Source: Epithemia pelagica
Lineage: Eukaryota > Bacillariophyta > Bacillariophyceae > Surirellales > Surirellaceae
Reading direction: 5' to 3'
Length of the DNA: 64,000 nt
NCBI GenBank assembly: GCA_946965045.2
Contig: OX337229.1
Location: 4,154,001-4,218,000 of the forward strand
Shown here in pieces: positions 19,869 to 30,349 of the stretch. Each line of letters begins with the position of its first letter. Within the stretch, counting starts at the first letter, position 1. The position numbers and the translations under genes were made by a program. The notes under the pieces are model-generated. The model searched no databases. It saw only the letters and a program-made list of their open reading frames with translations, and was not told where the DNA came from.

Positions 19869-20063
19869 TCATGGTGAATGGTGAGAACACATGTTCCCAA
19901 TACTCACAAAAAAATGTAAATCTGTAACGGTGGAAGGGTCCAGTGATGCTTGTTTCGCAGAAATGATCAGTCCTGCAATACTGAACGCCCGTTCAGAAGA
20001 GGCAGCAGTCGCAAGCAATGCAAGATATTTTCTTGCTAGGCGCCAAATTTTGGGATATTTCAC
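19869..20063 (-). pseudogene. hAT transposase remnant (C-terminal dimerisation region)
   Basis: About 64 codons on the minus strand encode a clear hAT dimerisation block: YPKIWRLARKYLALLATAAS, then SERAFSIAGLIISAKQASLD, the equivalent of the family signature 'LARKYL.i.ATS..SERvFS.aG.ii...R..L'. Stops lie immediately upstream in the same frame, and no start, zinc finger or catalytic core is nearby. This is therefore a fragment of a decayed hAT transposon, not a gene. Confidence 0.82.
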
Positions 20064-20948
20064 TTACTTTCATCTTCCACCATGAGCTAAAGGATCCGTG
20101 AATCTTGCTGTATCATTGACTTTATGTGACAACTTGAGTCCCTTTGATCTACGAAACCTATCCATTTCAAGATGGGGCAGATGGTTTCATGACCTCATTT
20201 CTCCTGGGTGACCAATGTAGCGCTTACCTGCTCCTTTCCAGCAACAGAAAATCTCTGCTGGAGTTTCTCCAGCGCTGGAGATGCGCGTCCGCTTACCGAG
20301 TGAGCCACCTCTTATTGCAGCACAACCTATTAACTATTAACCTCACTCCTTACTCCCCCTTGCGCACATCAAGACAGGTCAGATTCTGAGAATCAGAAAT
20401 CTGGAGTTTGGAGCTCAATGATGTTAAGAGTTAAGAATAAATAATACTACGATTCTACGATGACTATCCATCTACCTCGAGCCCTTAGAGGTCCTAGCTA
20501 GGCAGTCTAGTATCTCCTCTCCTAGCTACTCCTAGAACAAGAAAGTACTCCTATGACTCTCGTCCTCCGTAGCTACCTAGTGCCTGGCAGGGATATCTAT
20601 TACTCCTAGCAAGGAGTACCTGGGACCTGGGACCTGGAAGCTGGGAGGAGTACTAGCTTCCACTGGTTAACCTACTCCTCGGCTACTCTATGTTTTATGT
20701 TTTTAAGGGGTAGTAAAAGTTTCTTAGGAGTAACTTTAAGGCTATCCTGCTCTGAGGAGGAACTGGTTTCTATTTTATTTTGCTCCTAGCTAGCTCTCTA
20801 GGAGTATGCGATGAAAAAAGGTCCGGAGGTTGGTCACAATACTAGTAGCCTGCAAGGTAGCTAAGCTTAGTACTCTAGATAGAGAGTAGATATCTACTCT
20901 CTACTACTAGCTAGAGAGAGAGAGAGGAGGTAGATTCTAAGTCAGAAA
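20064..20948. other. Repeat-rich intergenic sequence
   Basis: No gene. It contains diverged GCTGGAG units (about 20225-20295), many TACTCCTA/TAGGAGTA words, and a tract at 20865-20940 rich in CTAGAG/AGAG/CTACTCT. It probably consists of eroded transposon ends. Confidence 0.45.
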
Positions 20949-21016
20949 ATGAAGCCAGTCGCATTTTTCGTGACCACCAGTTCGTCCACAATAGAAAACA
21001 AGAACGAGACGTCGGC

Positions 21017-21742
21017 ATGCTTCTCTCACAACCACACAAGAACGCACCTTTCAACTATGCCGCCATCGACATCACAATTCCGCCGCCGCCACAGCCACAG
21101 CCCCTTCTCGACCCGTCCGACCACACCACACTTGCCTCAATGGCCTCCAGGACGCATCAAGAAGCGGCAAGAGCTAAGTTCTGCAGAGACCCAGACACGG
21201 CCAAACATCTCTTCGACAACGGAATTTACTTGATACCCTTCACCGTTGATCATCTTGGAGGACTCGGTTCTTTCGCCGATCGACTTTTGTTCCCATCAGA
21301 ATACCATCCGCATCTATTCACAACCACACAACCACCACCATGGCACAACCCATACTTCGGAAAGGACCAAAAACGAAGTAAACCACAACCATCGGCATTC
21401 TGACTCTTCGAAGAATCCACCGCAGCACCTTCAAATCTTCTCACGGCAGCCAACGCCAAAACCAAGAAATTCAGCTACCCAGAAGCCCACATATATTCCA
21501 TCGGGCACTTCGCAAAAGCTTCATTGGGCCACGCCATCGTCTCCGCCCTTGCGACTCACGCAAACAACAACATAGGTGCAATCCGGAAGCACCAATCGAA
21601 ACAAAAACTCATAACCACACAATTGCAAAATTTGGCATCCCCGTGTTTTGCGCCGGTAACACCCATATACTCCCCCGCCCCAATGGCAGAATTAGTCCCC
21701 AACATGGACACCGCCCCACTCCTTTGTGAACTGACCGCTTAG
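21017..21742 (+). pseudogene. Possible reverse-transcriptase tail remnant
   Basis: One frame is open from about 21017 to 21742 except for a single TGA at 21401-21403. The part before the stop contains HLFDNGIYLIPFTVDHLGGL followed by GSFADRLLF. This resembles the tail found after the reverse-transcriptase domain in many algal non-LTR retroelements ('...G..FvPF..d..GglG..A'). The part after it (IYSIGHFAKASLGHAIVSAL) keeps protein-like character. There is no RT catalytic block upstream, so at most this is a 5'-truncated, mutated copy, as non-LTR insertions often are. Its end lies only 50 bases before the next gene's ATG. Confidence 0.42.
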
Positions 21743-21791
21743 GAGTCCCACTATCGCATAGACAGTAAACCTAAACCAAATCGAAAGAACC

Positions 21792-23081
21792 ATGACCATC
21801 ATGGATCATAATCATAGCGGAGCGAGCTCCATGAACAAAAATAATTGGCCGCTTGTACAAGCCAAAATCACGAATCGTTCCACCCTCTTGGATCCCTCTC
21901 CCAATGGTGGTCGGAAACGGACAAAGGAAACTAGAAAAATAACAGCAAGTTCGAATGCATCCCGAATAGCATTGAGTGGAAAACGACCCCAGCGTGAGCG
22001 AACGACGCGAGAGTTAGCTCTGGACTATTACCAGCGATTACTCCACCAATGTCGAAAGGCGTGGAACAAACAAATAAAGGCCATCAAAAATACGGAGAAA
22101 CTCAAGTACAACAGCAAGAAGAAAAAGAAGAAACAAACACATGAGGGGGAGAACGAACTAATCTCCGATGCAGCAAGGACGGGGACTGTTAAAGAAGACG
22201 GGTTGGATAAAGTTTACGAGGAGCTGAAAGACTTATCAGTCGATATGATTGTCGATGAGGCCATGCGACGGTTAGGGATTTTGTCGTTGAATCCATTGGA
22301 TAAAGAGGGTGGCATCGGAAACAAAGAGACTACATCAATCGAGGACGACGTGGCGAGTCCATCAAGTCGAGAACGACCGCCGCCGAGTGAATGTGGTGAC
22401 CAGTTGAATCAACCATTGCACATATCACGCAGTGAGAAACCGTCTCATGCAGTTTCCCCACTTCAGCGTACATGGATGGAAACTATATTGTCGCATACTC
22501 GCTTAGCAAAACTGTCCGACGAATGGAATGCAGAGATTACCAAATATCGCCAATGGTATATCGACCAGCAACTTAAGGAACATCATCGAGAAGCCCCTGT
22601 ATCAAGCGATTCGTTGTCTCGTCGTCGTAAGCGCCAGCGCAAGATTAGCGACCAGGAGAAGGAAGATAATGACCGTGACTTTTTGACACATGGACAAAGT
22701 TTGTTTTATCAGTTGGGGAGAAACGACGATGAAAATAACGATACGTCTCCCGATGAAGGCATTCTTGTTTCATCGAGTCGCAAGAAGCCAAATCGTCCAG
22801 GTCAAAGAGCTCGACGAAATCGTCGTGTAATGGAGGAGCAACAGCATCGAGAACTTCCACGTCATGTGAAAGATACAGACAGGAGAAAGGTGGAAGAACG
22901 GCCAACGACGAAACGCAACAAAAAGCATGCAGCACCTCTCTCACGAAATCAAACTAAAAGTATCATGGAAACCAGCAAGGAGGACACAACGATGCATCCT
23001 TCCTGGGAAGCACGCAAGGCAAAGCCCAAGGGCATTGTTCCCTTTCAAGGAACCCGAATCACCTTTGCTGATGACGAGTAA
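21792..23081 (+). CDS. Hypothetical basic protein
   Basis: Single-exon frame of 429 codons starting ATGACCATC. The protein is highly charged, with Lys/Arg clusters (KYNSKKKKKKQTHEGE, RRRKRQRK, RPGQRARRNRR) that look like nuclear localisation signals. Two helical, conserved-looking segments stand out: TTRELALDYYQRLLHQCRKA (about residue 76) and WMETILSHTRLAKLSDEWNA (about 230). It could be a nuclear or nucleolar protein. I recognise no family. It is convergent with the SNARE gene, with 3' ends 322 bases apart. Confidence 0.65.
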   Translation: MTIMDHNHSGASSMNKNNWPLVQAKITNRSTLLDPSPNGGRKRTKETRKITASSNASRIALSGKRPQRERTTRELALDYYQRLLHQCRKAWNKQIKAIKNTEKLKYNSKKKKKKQTHEGENELISDAARTGTVKEDGLDKVYEELKDLSVDMIVDEAMRRLGILSLNPLDKEGGIGNKETTSIEDDVASPSSRERPPPSECGDQLNQPLHISRSEKPSHAVSPLQRTWMETILSHTRLAKLSDEWNAEITKYRQWYIDQQLKEHHREAPVSSDSLSRRRKRQRKISDQEKEDNDRDFLTHGQSLFYQLGRNDDENNDTSPDEGILVSSSRKKPNRPGQRARRNRRVMEEQQHRELPRHVKDTDRRKVEERPTTKRNKKHAAPLSRNQTKSIMETSKEDTTMHPSWEARKAKPKGIVPFQGTRITFADDE

Positions 23082-23403
23082 TCTAGCTACCCTCATTGTT
23101 TGTGTTTCCACAATGTCGATGTAATAGCACAAGAACAACAGAGCGGAAGATCAGTCAAATTTCACATTTCTCTGAAATCACGTGTTCTATGAGAACGGAT
23201 TTTCCTGTCTTCTGTACTATGAACACTGGAAGACGCATATCCGCAGGCTCTTCGATCTATGTGCATGGAAAGAGTAATACATTTTGACTTGCCATGTATG
23301 GCACATGGTGTCGCAGTATAGCATCTGAAAAAGCTGCTTCCCTTACATGCTTGGAAGACAGCTGAAGTTCTACCAATAATATATGAGAGTTATTAAAAGC
23401 ATT

Positions 23404-24464
23404 TTAAGATATTACACAATTGGCACTGCCATACTTTTCATTGGCCTTTTCAATTTGTTTCAAGCCACTGTCTGCATTAGCCCGGGAATCTTCCATTTGT
23501 GTTTCAATGGCATCCACCTGATCCTGCTGCGACGCTACAATGTGCGCCAAATCTTTGTAAATTTCATTCACTTGATGCATGCCGCGATTGATCGTGCGAA
23601 TTTCGTCCTCACGTTCACGCATAATTTGTTCATTCAATCTCTGAATGGATAAATGTTTCCAATTCAATACGATTCAATCATGATAATTTTGTGTGCGTGT
23701 CATCCATATTTGTCGTGTACGTTTTGTCATGAACAGTGTTTATTGATGAAAGCTTTTAAATGAGAGCAAAATGGACGAACATACTTCCACGCATTATTGT
23801 TACTTACATCTTCTTGCATCTGCATTTGCATTTGTTGCTGATATTGTTCGTAGGCCCCGCTTCCATTGACATTGAGTTGATTTTCATCGTTGACCGTAGT
23901 TTGCTGTTTCATCCGCGACACGATGGATGTGAGGGCATTGGCTTGTTTTTGAACCCGGTCAAAATCGCGCTCCAATTTGATCAGGGTTGTTTTAATGGCA
24001 GGATCCGACGATTTTTGCGTTCGTTCTCGATGTGAATGAAGCAAATTATGAACTTTTTCACCCAATTGTGTAATCACGTCAGCTTGAGCTTGGTATTGCA
24101 TTTCCAGCTCCTCCTTGTCGCGAAATGAGGTTTTTGCGGAGGCGGTTGTTAACGAGTGTACAATTTTTTCCAGTATCCCTACATTTCTCTGTTATTTTTC
24201 GTTTGTTGCGTTGAGTGAAACCAGTTGCATGGATGTAACGTAGGGAGTACTCATAAGTAAGTAAAAGACCAAGGAAGTGAAGTGTCTTTCAAATGACGCA
24301 GGAACGACAATACTGACCTGATATTGAAGCAGACTTTCACTAATTTGATTCAGTGCTCCTTGTCCCATGGCTACCGATGATGGTACGGATGAAGCTGATC
24401 GTGAGGAAGGAGGAGTCGACATGCTGGTCGATGACGATCGACTTCCAAAATCTTGAAATGACAT
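23404..24464 (-). CDS. Qa-SNARE (syntaxin 7/Pep12-like) ending in a CaaX box
   Basis: Three exons on the minus strand: 24464-24318, 24188-23808 and 23640-23404, all phase 0, giving 254 residues. Introns are 129 nt and 167 nt (second donor GTAAGT; acceptors AACAG and TTCAG). The N-terminal part is Ser-rich. Residues ~50-150 are helical like the syntaxin Habc bundle. The SNARE motif in exon 3 (VNEIYKDLAHIVASQQDQVD) aligns with syntaxin 7 and keeps the zero-layer Gln (about Q214). Syntaxins drive membrane fusion on endosomes or vacuoles and normally end in a transmembrane helix. This one has none and instead ends in NCVIS, a farnesylation-type CaaX box. I searched the downstream 300 bases for a hydrophobic exon and found none. 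Confidence 0.85.
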
Positions 24465-25109
24465 TATTGAAATGTGACTCTTTTTCTTCTTGTTCGCACT
24501 GAAGATTCGTGATCAGGTGAGAGAATATCTCACTATTCCGCTTGGTGACAAAGGGGTGGAAGCGATAATCTGTAAGGAAACTGTACCAGAGCGGAGGCGA
24601 TGTGATGACTTGATTTAACTGAACAGTGGGAATTGCTCGAGAATTGAATGAAACAAAGAGCGACTGTAACAAGTAACGAGACGAGCCTGAAACTAGAGAT
24701 GGATATCTGGTGTAGAGGACGATCTGTTGCAAGAGGTTATCCACTCATAGAAAAGTATAGATGACGGAACAACGAATCAAAACAACTCCAACGAGAGAAA
24801 ATCTGAACACAATCGTGTTAATGTCCTCCTTTCTCGGTTGTTCCAACTTTCCACACAACAACACTCGCGTCTCGCGTCTTCAATTTCCATTTCCATGCGC
24901 TTGTTCCGCTTTCGTCGCGCTTCTCGGGAATGCCGGGCTGGCTCATTCACGCGCCGACCGACTTATGGCGGCCGTTTTTGTCGTTGGGAGATGCGCGAAG
25001 TTTTTGCGACCAGATAAAAAGCGATTTTCTGCTTTCGGACACTGCCAAAGATACCATTGTCCCCAGCCACAGAAAAAAGACAAGGCAGAAGAGAAGCGAA
25101 GAAATCACC

Positions 25110-25595
25110 ATGGCCACTCGAGGAATCACACAATTGACCCGACTGAGAATCTTTTACAGCGATTGGGGCGGATCTTCTCAAGGAGTCCGTGAGTTCATCG
25201 AAACGAAGCTCGTTGATTGGGCCACCGAGCATCCGGACACAAGGGTGGAAGTGGTGAAGCGGCATCGACGACATCCGGTAGTTGAAGGTGAATACTTGAC
25301 TTCGGGTTTGAAAATCGGAAATCGTCATCAGATTTGTGTGAAGAATATAAATGGCTTGGAAGTCAAAAAGACCTGTGATATACTGGCCAATCGAAGTGGA
25401 CGCAAAATTACCAAAATTGTCAAACCTGTCATCACAGATACACCAAGCATTCAGGGCATATGGACACCCTTTTTAAGCCTTCATCATGAACCAAACTTCC
25501 AGGTGTCGGTTGTGGAGCCGCCACCAGAGGCTGAAGAAGACGGAGAAGAATCCATTGAAACGGAATCCACCACCATGGTGGCCTCATCCGGGTAA
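25110..25595 (+). CDS. MRPL43: Mitochondrial large ribosomal subunit protein mL43
   Basis: The preferred start is the ATG at 25110 (ACCATGG), giving MATRGITQLTRLRIFYSDWG and 161 residues. The same frame opens further upstream at 24930, which would add 60 unlike residues. The L51/S25/CI-B8 thioredoxin-like fold is visible: GGSSQGVREFIETKL, then PDTRVEVVKRHRRHPVVEGE, YLTSGLKIGNRHQICVKNIN and the helix ILANRSGRK, which is the order seen in mL43 (yeast MRPL51). It belongs to the mitoribosome large subunit. The C-terminal ~35 residues are acidic and not conserved. The stop sits in GGGTAAG, which also resembles a splice donor, and part of the 3' end is repeated just downstream. Confidence 0.88.
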   Translation: MATRGITQLTRLRIFYSDWGGSSQGVREFIETKLVDWATEHPDTRVEVVKRHRRHPVVEGEYLTSGLKIGNRHQICVKNINGLEVKKTCDILANRSGRKITKIVKPVITDTPSIQGIWTPFLSLHHEPNFQVSVVEPPPEAEEDGEESIETESTTMVASSG

Positions 25596-25616
25596 GATTG
25601 AAGACCATACCTCAGG

Positions 25617-25690
25617 ACACCCTTTGTAATCCTTCATCATGAACAGAGCCTAAAGGCATCTGTTTCGGAGCCACTTGTTAGAAGCCGAAC
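25617..25690 (+). repeat. Diverged partial duplication of the mL43 3' end
   Basis: 25617 onward (GGACACCCTTTGTAATCC, CATCATGAAC, GGAGCCAC, AGAAGCCGAA) repeats 25460 onward (GGACACCCTTTTTAAGCC, CATCATGAACC, GGAGCCGCCACCAGAGG) in the same orientation about 157 bases away. The copy carries stops, so it is an untranslated tandem duplicate. Confidence 0.6.
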
Positions 25691-25888
25691 AATGACTGGA
25701 ACTGGAATCAACCAACAATCATCGTAGCCTCCCGCTTGACGACCCGACTGTTTGACGAATTGACTTAAATTTCAAAATTTTAACTTTATATGATTTTTAT
25801 TTCAAATATTTAAACATGAATGACCCTCCTAGTGGCACTTTTTGTCCGATTTCTTCATTATTTCCATTCGAGTTTTCGATCTATCACG

Positions 25889-27550
25889 ATGACATCGTTT
25901 AACGACAAGGTCTTAAAATGTATACCGAGCGAGTTCTTTATGATCAGCTCTTCGCAGGATAATCAGATTTCCAATGAGGCGTACAATACAGGTGGTAGGT
26001 TCTCTCTCTTGAGTCATTCTTCTTTCAACCAGGACATCGTCGTCAGAGATGGAGAGTCTGTCGGACTTGGTCGACTTTGACAGTGGAAACTGAAACTCGT
26101 ACATCCCAACGACATTGTCTTTCACTGACCCTCGTCTTTCTCTTTCTTGGACATGGACGTTACCACTTACCACGCACTTCTCCTGCTCCTCAAACGTGGA
26201 CTCTCCATCTCCACGTGCCCTGATGTGATCCTGTGTGGACAGGTTTTGAATTGCCCGATCCAGCGGGAAAATCAGGCGGGGCCTGTACGAGCGCCATCTT
26301 GGATGTCTTGTACAACCGAGGACACGAAGTTGGTAAAATGAGTTGGGTCAGTATTCTTAGTGATATGCAGGAAAAATTAAAGAAAATGGGGTTTGATCAA
26401 CAACCACAACTGTCCAGCAGTCGATGGTACGTGATAATGAAAAAAGCCTGTGTGAAGTTGAGCATTTATTTTCTGTTGCTAAGACAGAAGATGGTGATAT
26501 AAGGACACAGTATGGATAACGGTGGGGTTGCATGGAAGCGGTGTTATTGGATACAGTGTCTTTGTGCGAGCAAGGAGCTGTACCAAACAAGAGTTTATTG
26601 TCCTGTATGACCGGCGTTAGCAATTTCAAGTTGTTTCTCACACAGTCGCATGCCTCATCAACCTACAATGGGACAAACACTGTCAAAAATGATATGGTCG
26701 GGGTGTCTTTTGTCGCAATGATGCACAAAACATTATTACTACTCAACCTTACTCGACAATCGAAATCCACAGGATCGATATCAATCAGCCCATGTTTATC
26801 GTACCACCCAAAAGTGGTGTCCGTCGCGCCATGTTGGTGGGGGTCAATTATGTGGGGCAAAAGGGGGAATTGCGATCCTGCCACAATGACGTGGAGAATA
26901 TGAAGGATTATCTCATCAAGGCGCAGGGGTTTCGTGCCACTGAGATATTGGTACTCAAGGATGATGGACAGCATACCTCGCCGACTAAGGAGAACATCAT
27001 GAATGGCTTTATTCGGTTGACCCAATACAGCCAACCAGGAGATGTTGTATTTGTTAGTTTTTCGGGTCATGGGGGACGAGTGGTCGATGAGAGTGGCGAT
27101 GAGGAAGACGGCTTTGATGAGTCCATCATACCTGTTGACTTTCAAGATAACGGACAAATTATTGATGATGATATATTAGATATCTTTGTCAAACGAATGA
27201 AGGGCGGTGTGACATGTACAGTGGTAATGGATTGTTGTCATAGTGGATCCGTGTTGGATTTACCGTATTACTATTCCGCCAATGACAAGGGTGGCATGAA
27301 GATGGAAAAGAAGTTTGCTTTCGACCCTGCCGACAAAAAGAAAAAGGTTGTCTCCAAAGAGGGTGAGGTCTCTCGTGGAGGCAAATCCAAAAATCAACTA
27401 GAGGCCGAACGGATTGCGGCCGAGAAAAAGGCCAAAACACCCAAACGAACTGTCAATGAAAAGCCCATTACCAAATTGGCACCCCGCAAAGCCGACAGCA
27501 GTAAACAAGCACCTCCTCCACCACCTCCTCAACGATGTGTCATTCAATAA
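25889..27550 (+). CDS. Type III metacaspase (p10 before p20)
   Basis: Exons 25889-25994, 26243-26426 and 26773-27550, with introns of 248 and 346 nt. The joined frame is exactly 355 residues plus stop. An ATG at 25820 is an alternative start adding 23 hydrophobic residues. Exons 1-2 carry the p10-like part (GGACTSAILDVLYNRGHEVG, DQQPQLSSSR), and exon 3 carries p20 with the catalytic His in VSFSGHGG (about H196) and Cys in MDCCHSGS (about C252), plus GDEEDGFDE. Having p10 N-terminal to p20 defines type III metacaspases of secondary-plastid algae. These are Ca2+-dependent proteases cutting after Arg/Lys and are linked to stress and cell death. The C-terminus is Lys-rich then Pro-rich and ends RCVIQ, a CaaX-like box. 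The codons after the stop continue in frame into a zinc knuckle. Confidence 0.87.
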
Positions 27551-27649
27551 CCCAGCATTTATGACGCCGGTCGTGGTACCTTGAATTGCACAAAGTGTGG
27601 AAGACAAGATCACCAACTTTCCGAATGTGCTTGCAATCCTAGACAGTAA
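27551..27649 (+). other. In-frame zinc-knuckle coding stretch after the metacaspase stop
   Basis: Directly after the TAA at 27548-27550, the same frame stays open for 33 codons to a stop at 27647-27649. It encodes a CCHC zinc knuckle (CTKCGRQDHQLSEC, spacing C-x2-C-x4-H-x4-C) preceded by IYDAGRGTLN. It may be a former C-terminal domain cut off by a nonsense change, a readthrough product or a separately spliced exon. Confidence 0.5.
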
Positions 27650-28156
27650 AACGGTACGTAAAGGGTGAAGAGGAAGAGTGACGTTCACATACATGGCGGT
27701 GCTCGGTTTTACCATTATATACTGGTTTGTCTCAGATCCCACCGTCCCTCGCCGCCGATCAGCACCAAGCAAGAAATAGCAACCAATCAAATGGATGACT
27801 CACCGTACAGAAATCATGTCTATAGTGTTGTGATAACCTAGTTTGCTTGCAGTAGAATCTTCCCATACCATAGAGAGGTCCTTTCTTGGCTCGTCTGCAG
27901 ACCGAAAACAAAGGGATGCTAAACTATCAGGCCAGCCCTTGTTCTCCAGGACAGAACTACTCGTCGTGATTCAATCCATTTTTGAAACCTTAACCTTTGA
28001 GTAGAAGATGAGAATCTTGCTCTTTTGTCAAACCATCTGCCAATGGCACTTCCACATCCATCATCGATGGGTTCATGTGATTGCGATTGCTGACTAGGTA
28101 GCTCTTTGTCAAAGTCAAACATACGGCAAAAGTCGATCTTGCATCCTCCCTTCATC
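27650..28156. other. Intergenic, carboxylase promoter
   Basis: About 500 bases without a supported gene between the metacaspase/zinc-knuckle stretch and the carboxylase start. It probably holds the carboxylase promoter. Minus-strand frames here are short and overlap the coding strand of the next gene. Confidence 0.4.
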
Positions 28157-30349
28157 ATGTCCATCATGAATGTTAAACTTGGGAGGAGATGGATGACCAT
28201 GGTTCCGACCACCATAGAACAACGGACATGCATTCCTGCGGCACGTCTTGACAAGACGATGTCATGTGGACGCCGAGATTTTCGAAGTTCTTGTCGTGTG
28301 ATCAAAGCTCGTGGCTCAGTTGATGCTTCCTCCTACATTCCCTATGCCGAACGTCATGGCCATTCGGATCCGTCCTTGCGCAAGGCGGCCTTTCGAGACA
28401 GATTGGCCGAGGAACGATCCCATGCTTTCTTGGGTGGTGGACAGGCCCGAATCGACAAGCAACATGCACGAGGATCACTCACTGCACGAGAACGTTTGGA
28501 ATTGTTGTTTGATACCGGTTCCTTTCAAGAATTAGATGTCTTGAAATCACATCGATGTACGGAATTTGGCATGTCGAACCAGCGGTATCCAGGAGATGGC
28601 ATTGTCACGGGGCATGGAACCGTCAATGGTCGGACGGTCTACGCGTTTTCCCAAGATTTTACTGTCTTTGGGGGAAGTTTGTCGGAAACGCATGCCCAAA
28701 AGATGCTCAAGGTCATGGATATGGCCCTCCGTGTAGGAGCCCCCATTGTCGGCCTCAATGATTCAGGTGGCGCTCGTATTCAAGAAGGCGTCGATAGTTT
28801 GGCCGGCTATGCGGACGTCTTTCAACGCAATGTGGACGCCTCGGGTGTCATTCCTCAAATATCGGTGATTATGGGACCCTGTGCCGGTACGTACGTGCTT
28901 GTGTTGTGTAATCGGCGGGTGAACCACAGATTGGGCAAACAATCAGCGACGAAACAGGTTCGAGCTGTGTCTCGTCACTGCACGGTAACTCGCTTCTTTT
29001 TAGCTCTCATACATCTCTTCCATTTGCTATGCTCCTTCTTGAACGCTGTCTTTTCTGAACAACTCCGATTCGTGCCATTTTTTGTTTCTCTTTTGACATT
29101 TTGACGCGCATAAGGCGGTGCTGTATATAGTCCGGCCATGACAGATTTTATTTTCATGGTAGATCAAACCAGCTACATGTTCGTGACTGGCCCCGAAGTG
29201 GTCAAGACAGTGACCAACGAATCGGTTACCAAGGAGGAATTGGGTGGAGCATCCGTTCATACCACTATTAGTGGTGTCGCACAAGATTCCTTCCCCAATG
29301 ACGTGACGGCCCTTCGAGCCATCCGACGATTGCTGGACTTTCTACCCAGCAACAACAAAAAACCAGTGACACCCACCCAACAAAAGCCTCAAGGAGAAGG
29401 AGGCGATCCGGTTGATCGGTTGGTGCCGTCCTTGCAACGATTGGTCCCGGACGATCCTAATATGCCATACGACATGAAACATGTTATTCGGGAAGTGGTA
29501 GATTATGGAGACATGTTGGAACTCATGCCGGACATGGCTCAAAACATTGTTACAGCTTTTGGTCGTATGAATGGTCAAACGGTGGGTTTGGTGGGAAATA
29601 ATCCCAAAACCTTGGCGGGATGTTTGGATTTGAATGCCAGCACCAAGGCAGCACGTTTTGTCCGGTTTTGCGATGCTTTTCACATTCCTCTGGTAACCTT
29701 TGTCGATGTACCTGGGTTTTTGCCAGGGACGGGTCAAGAACACGGTGGTATCATTCGCCATGGATCGAAGCTCTTGTTTGCCTATGCCCAAGCAACTGTG
29801 CCGAAATTGACTGTCATTACTCGAAAAGCCTATGGTGGTGCCTACGATGTTATGGCCAGCAAACACTTGAGAGGAGATGTCAATTATGCCTGGCCTGGTG
29901 CTGAAGTTGCCGTTAGTGAGTGCTCATGAAACTGTGCTGGATGTGATTCTGTGCGTGTTGTGGTTTAAATGGTTCTTCGAAGGTGACCTGCTATGCGTCG
30001 CTGATCTTACTAACACGTTTACCGTGCCTTCTTTCATACTCCTTCTTCTTGGCGACATCGCTTCCAACACGACGTGTCTATAATAATTTTAGTGGGCGCC
30101 AAGGGAGCTGTGGAGATTTTATATGGACGTGGCGCGAAGGAGGGCACTGCACCAACGTTGGAGGATCGAACGTCGGAATATTCGGAACGCTTTGCAAATC
30201 CCATGGTGGTGGCGCAACGAGGCTTTATAGATGATATCTTGGATCCCCAAGATACCCGCCGTAGATTGTGCAATGATTTGAGCATGTTGCAAACGAAACA
30301 ATTGGATCATATTGTTCCTCCCAAGAAACATACCAACATGCCATTGTAG
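28157..30349 (+). CDS. PCCB: Propionyl-CoA carboxylase beta chain, mitochondrial
   Basis: Exons 28157-28886, 29115-29915 and 30093-30349 join to 595 residues. Introns are 228 nt (GTACGT...ATAAG) and 177 nt (GTGAGT...TTTAG). The start is the first in-frame ATG, giving a basic, Arg-rich N-terminus without acids that looks like a mitochondrial presequence. The carboxyltransferase fold is clear: [66 protein letters not shown] across the first splice, [20 protein letters not shown] and [18 protein letters not shown]. The second splice restores [14 protein letters not shown]. With a biotinylated alpha subunit it makes methylmalonyl-CoA from propionyl-CoA (Val, Ile, Met and odd-chain fatty acid breakdown). 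Length is slightly above the usual ~540 because of the N-terminal extension. Confidence 0.95.

Noticed and set aside
24930-25109. N-terminal extension of mL43 from ATG 24930
   Set aside because: The extension is unlike family members, while the ATG at 25110 has an ACCATGG context and gives the typical start. A targeting peptide role cannot be fully excluded.
26532-26903. 123-codon plus-strand frame
   Set aside because: It lies mostly in intron 2 of the metacaspase and then overlaps exon 3 in the wrong frame.
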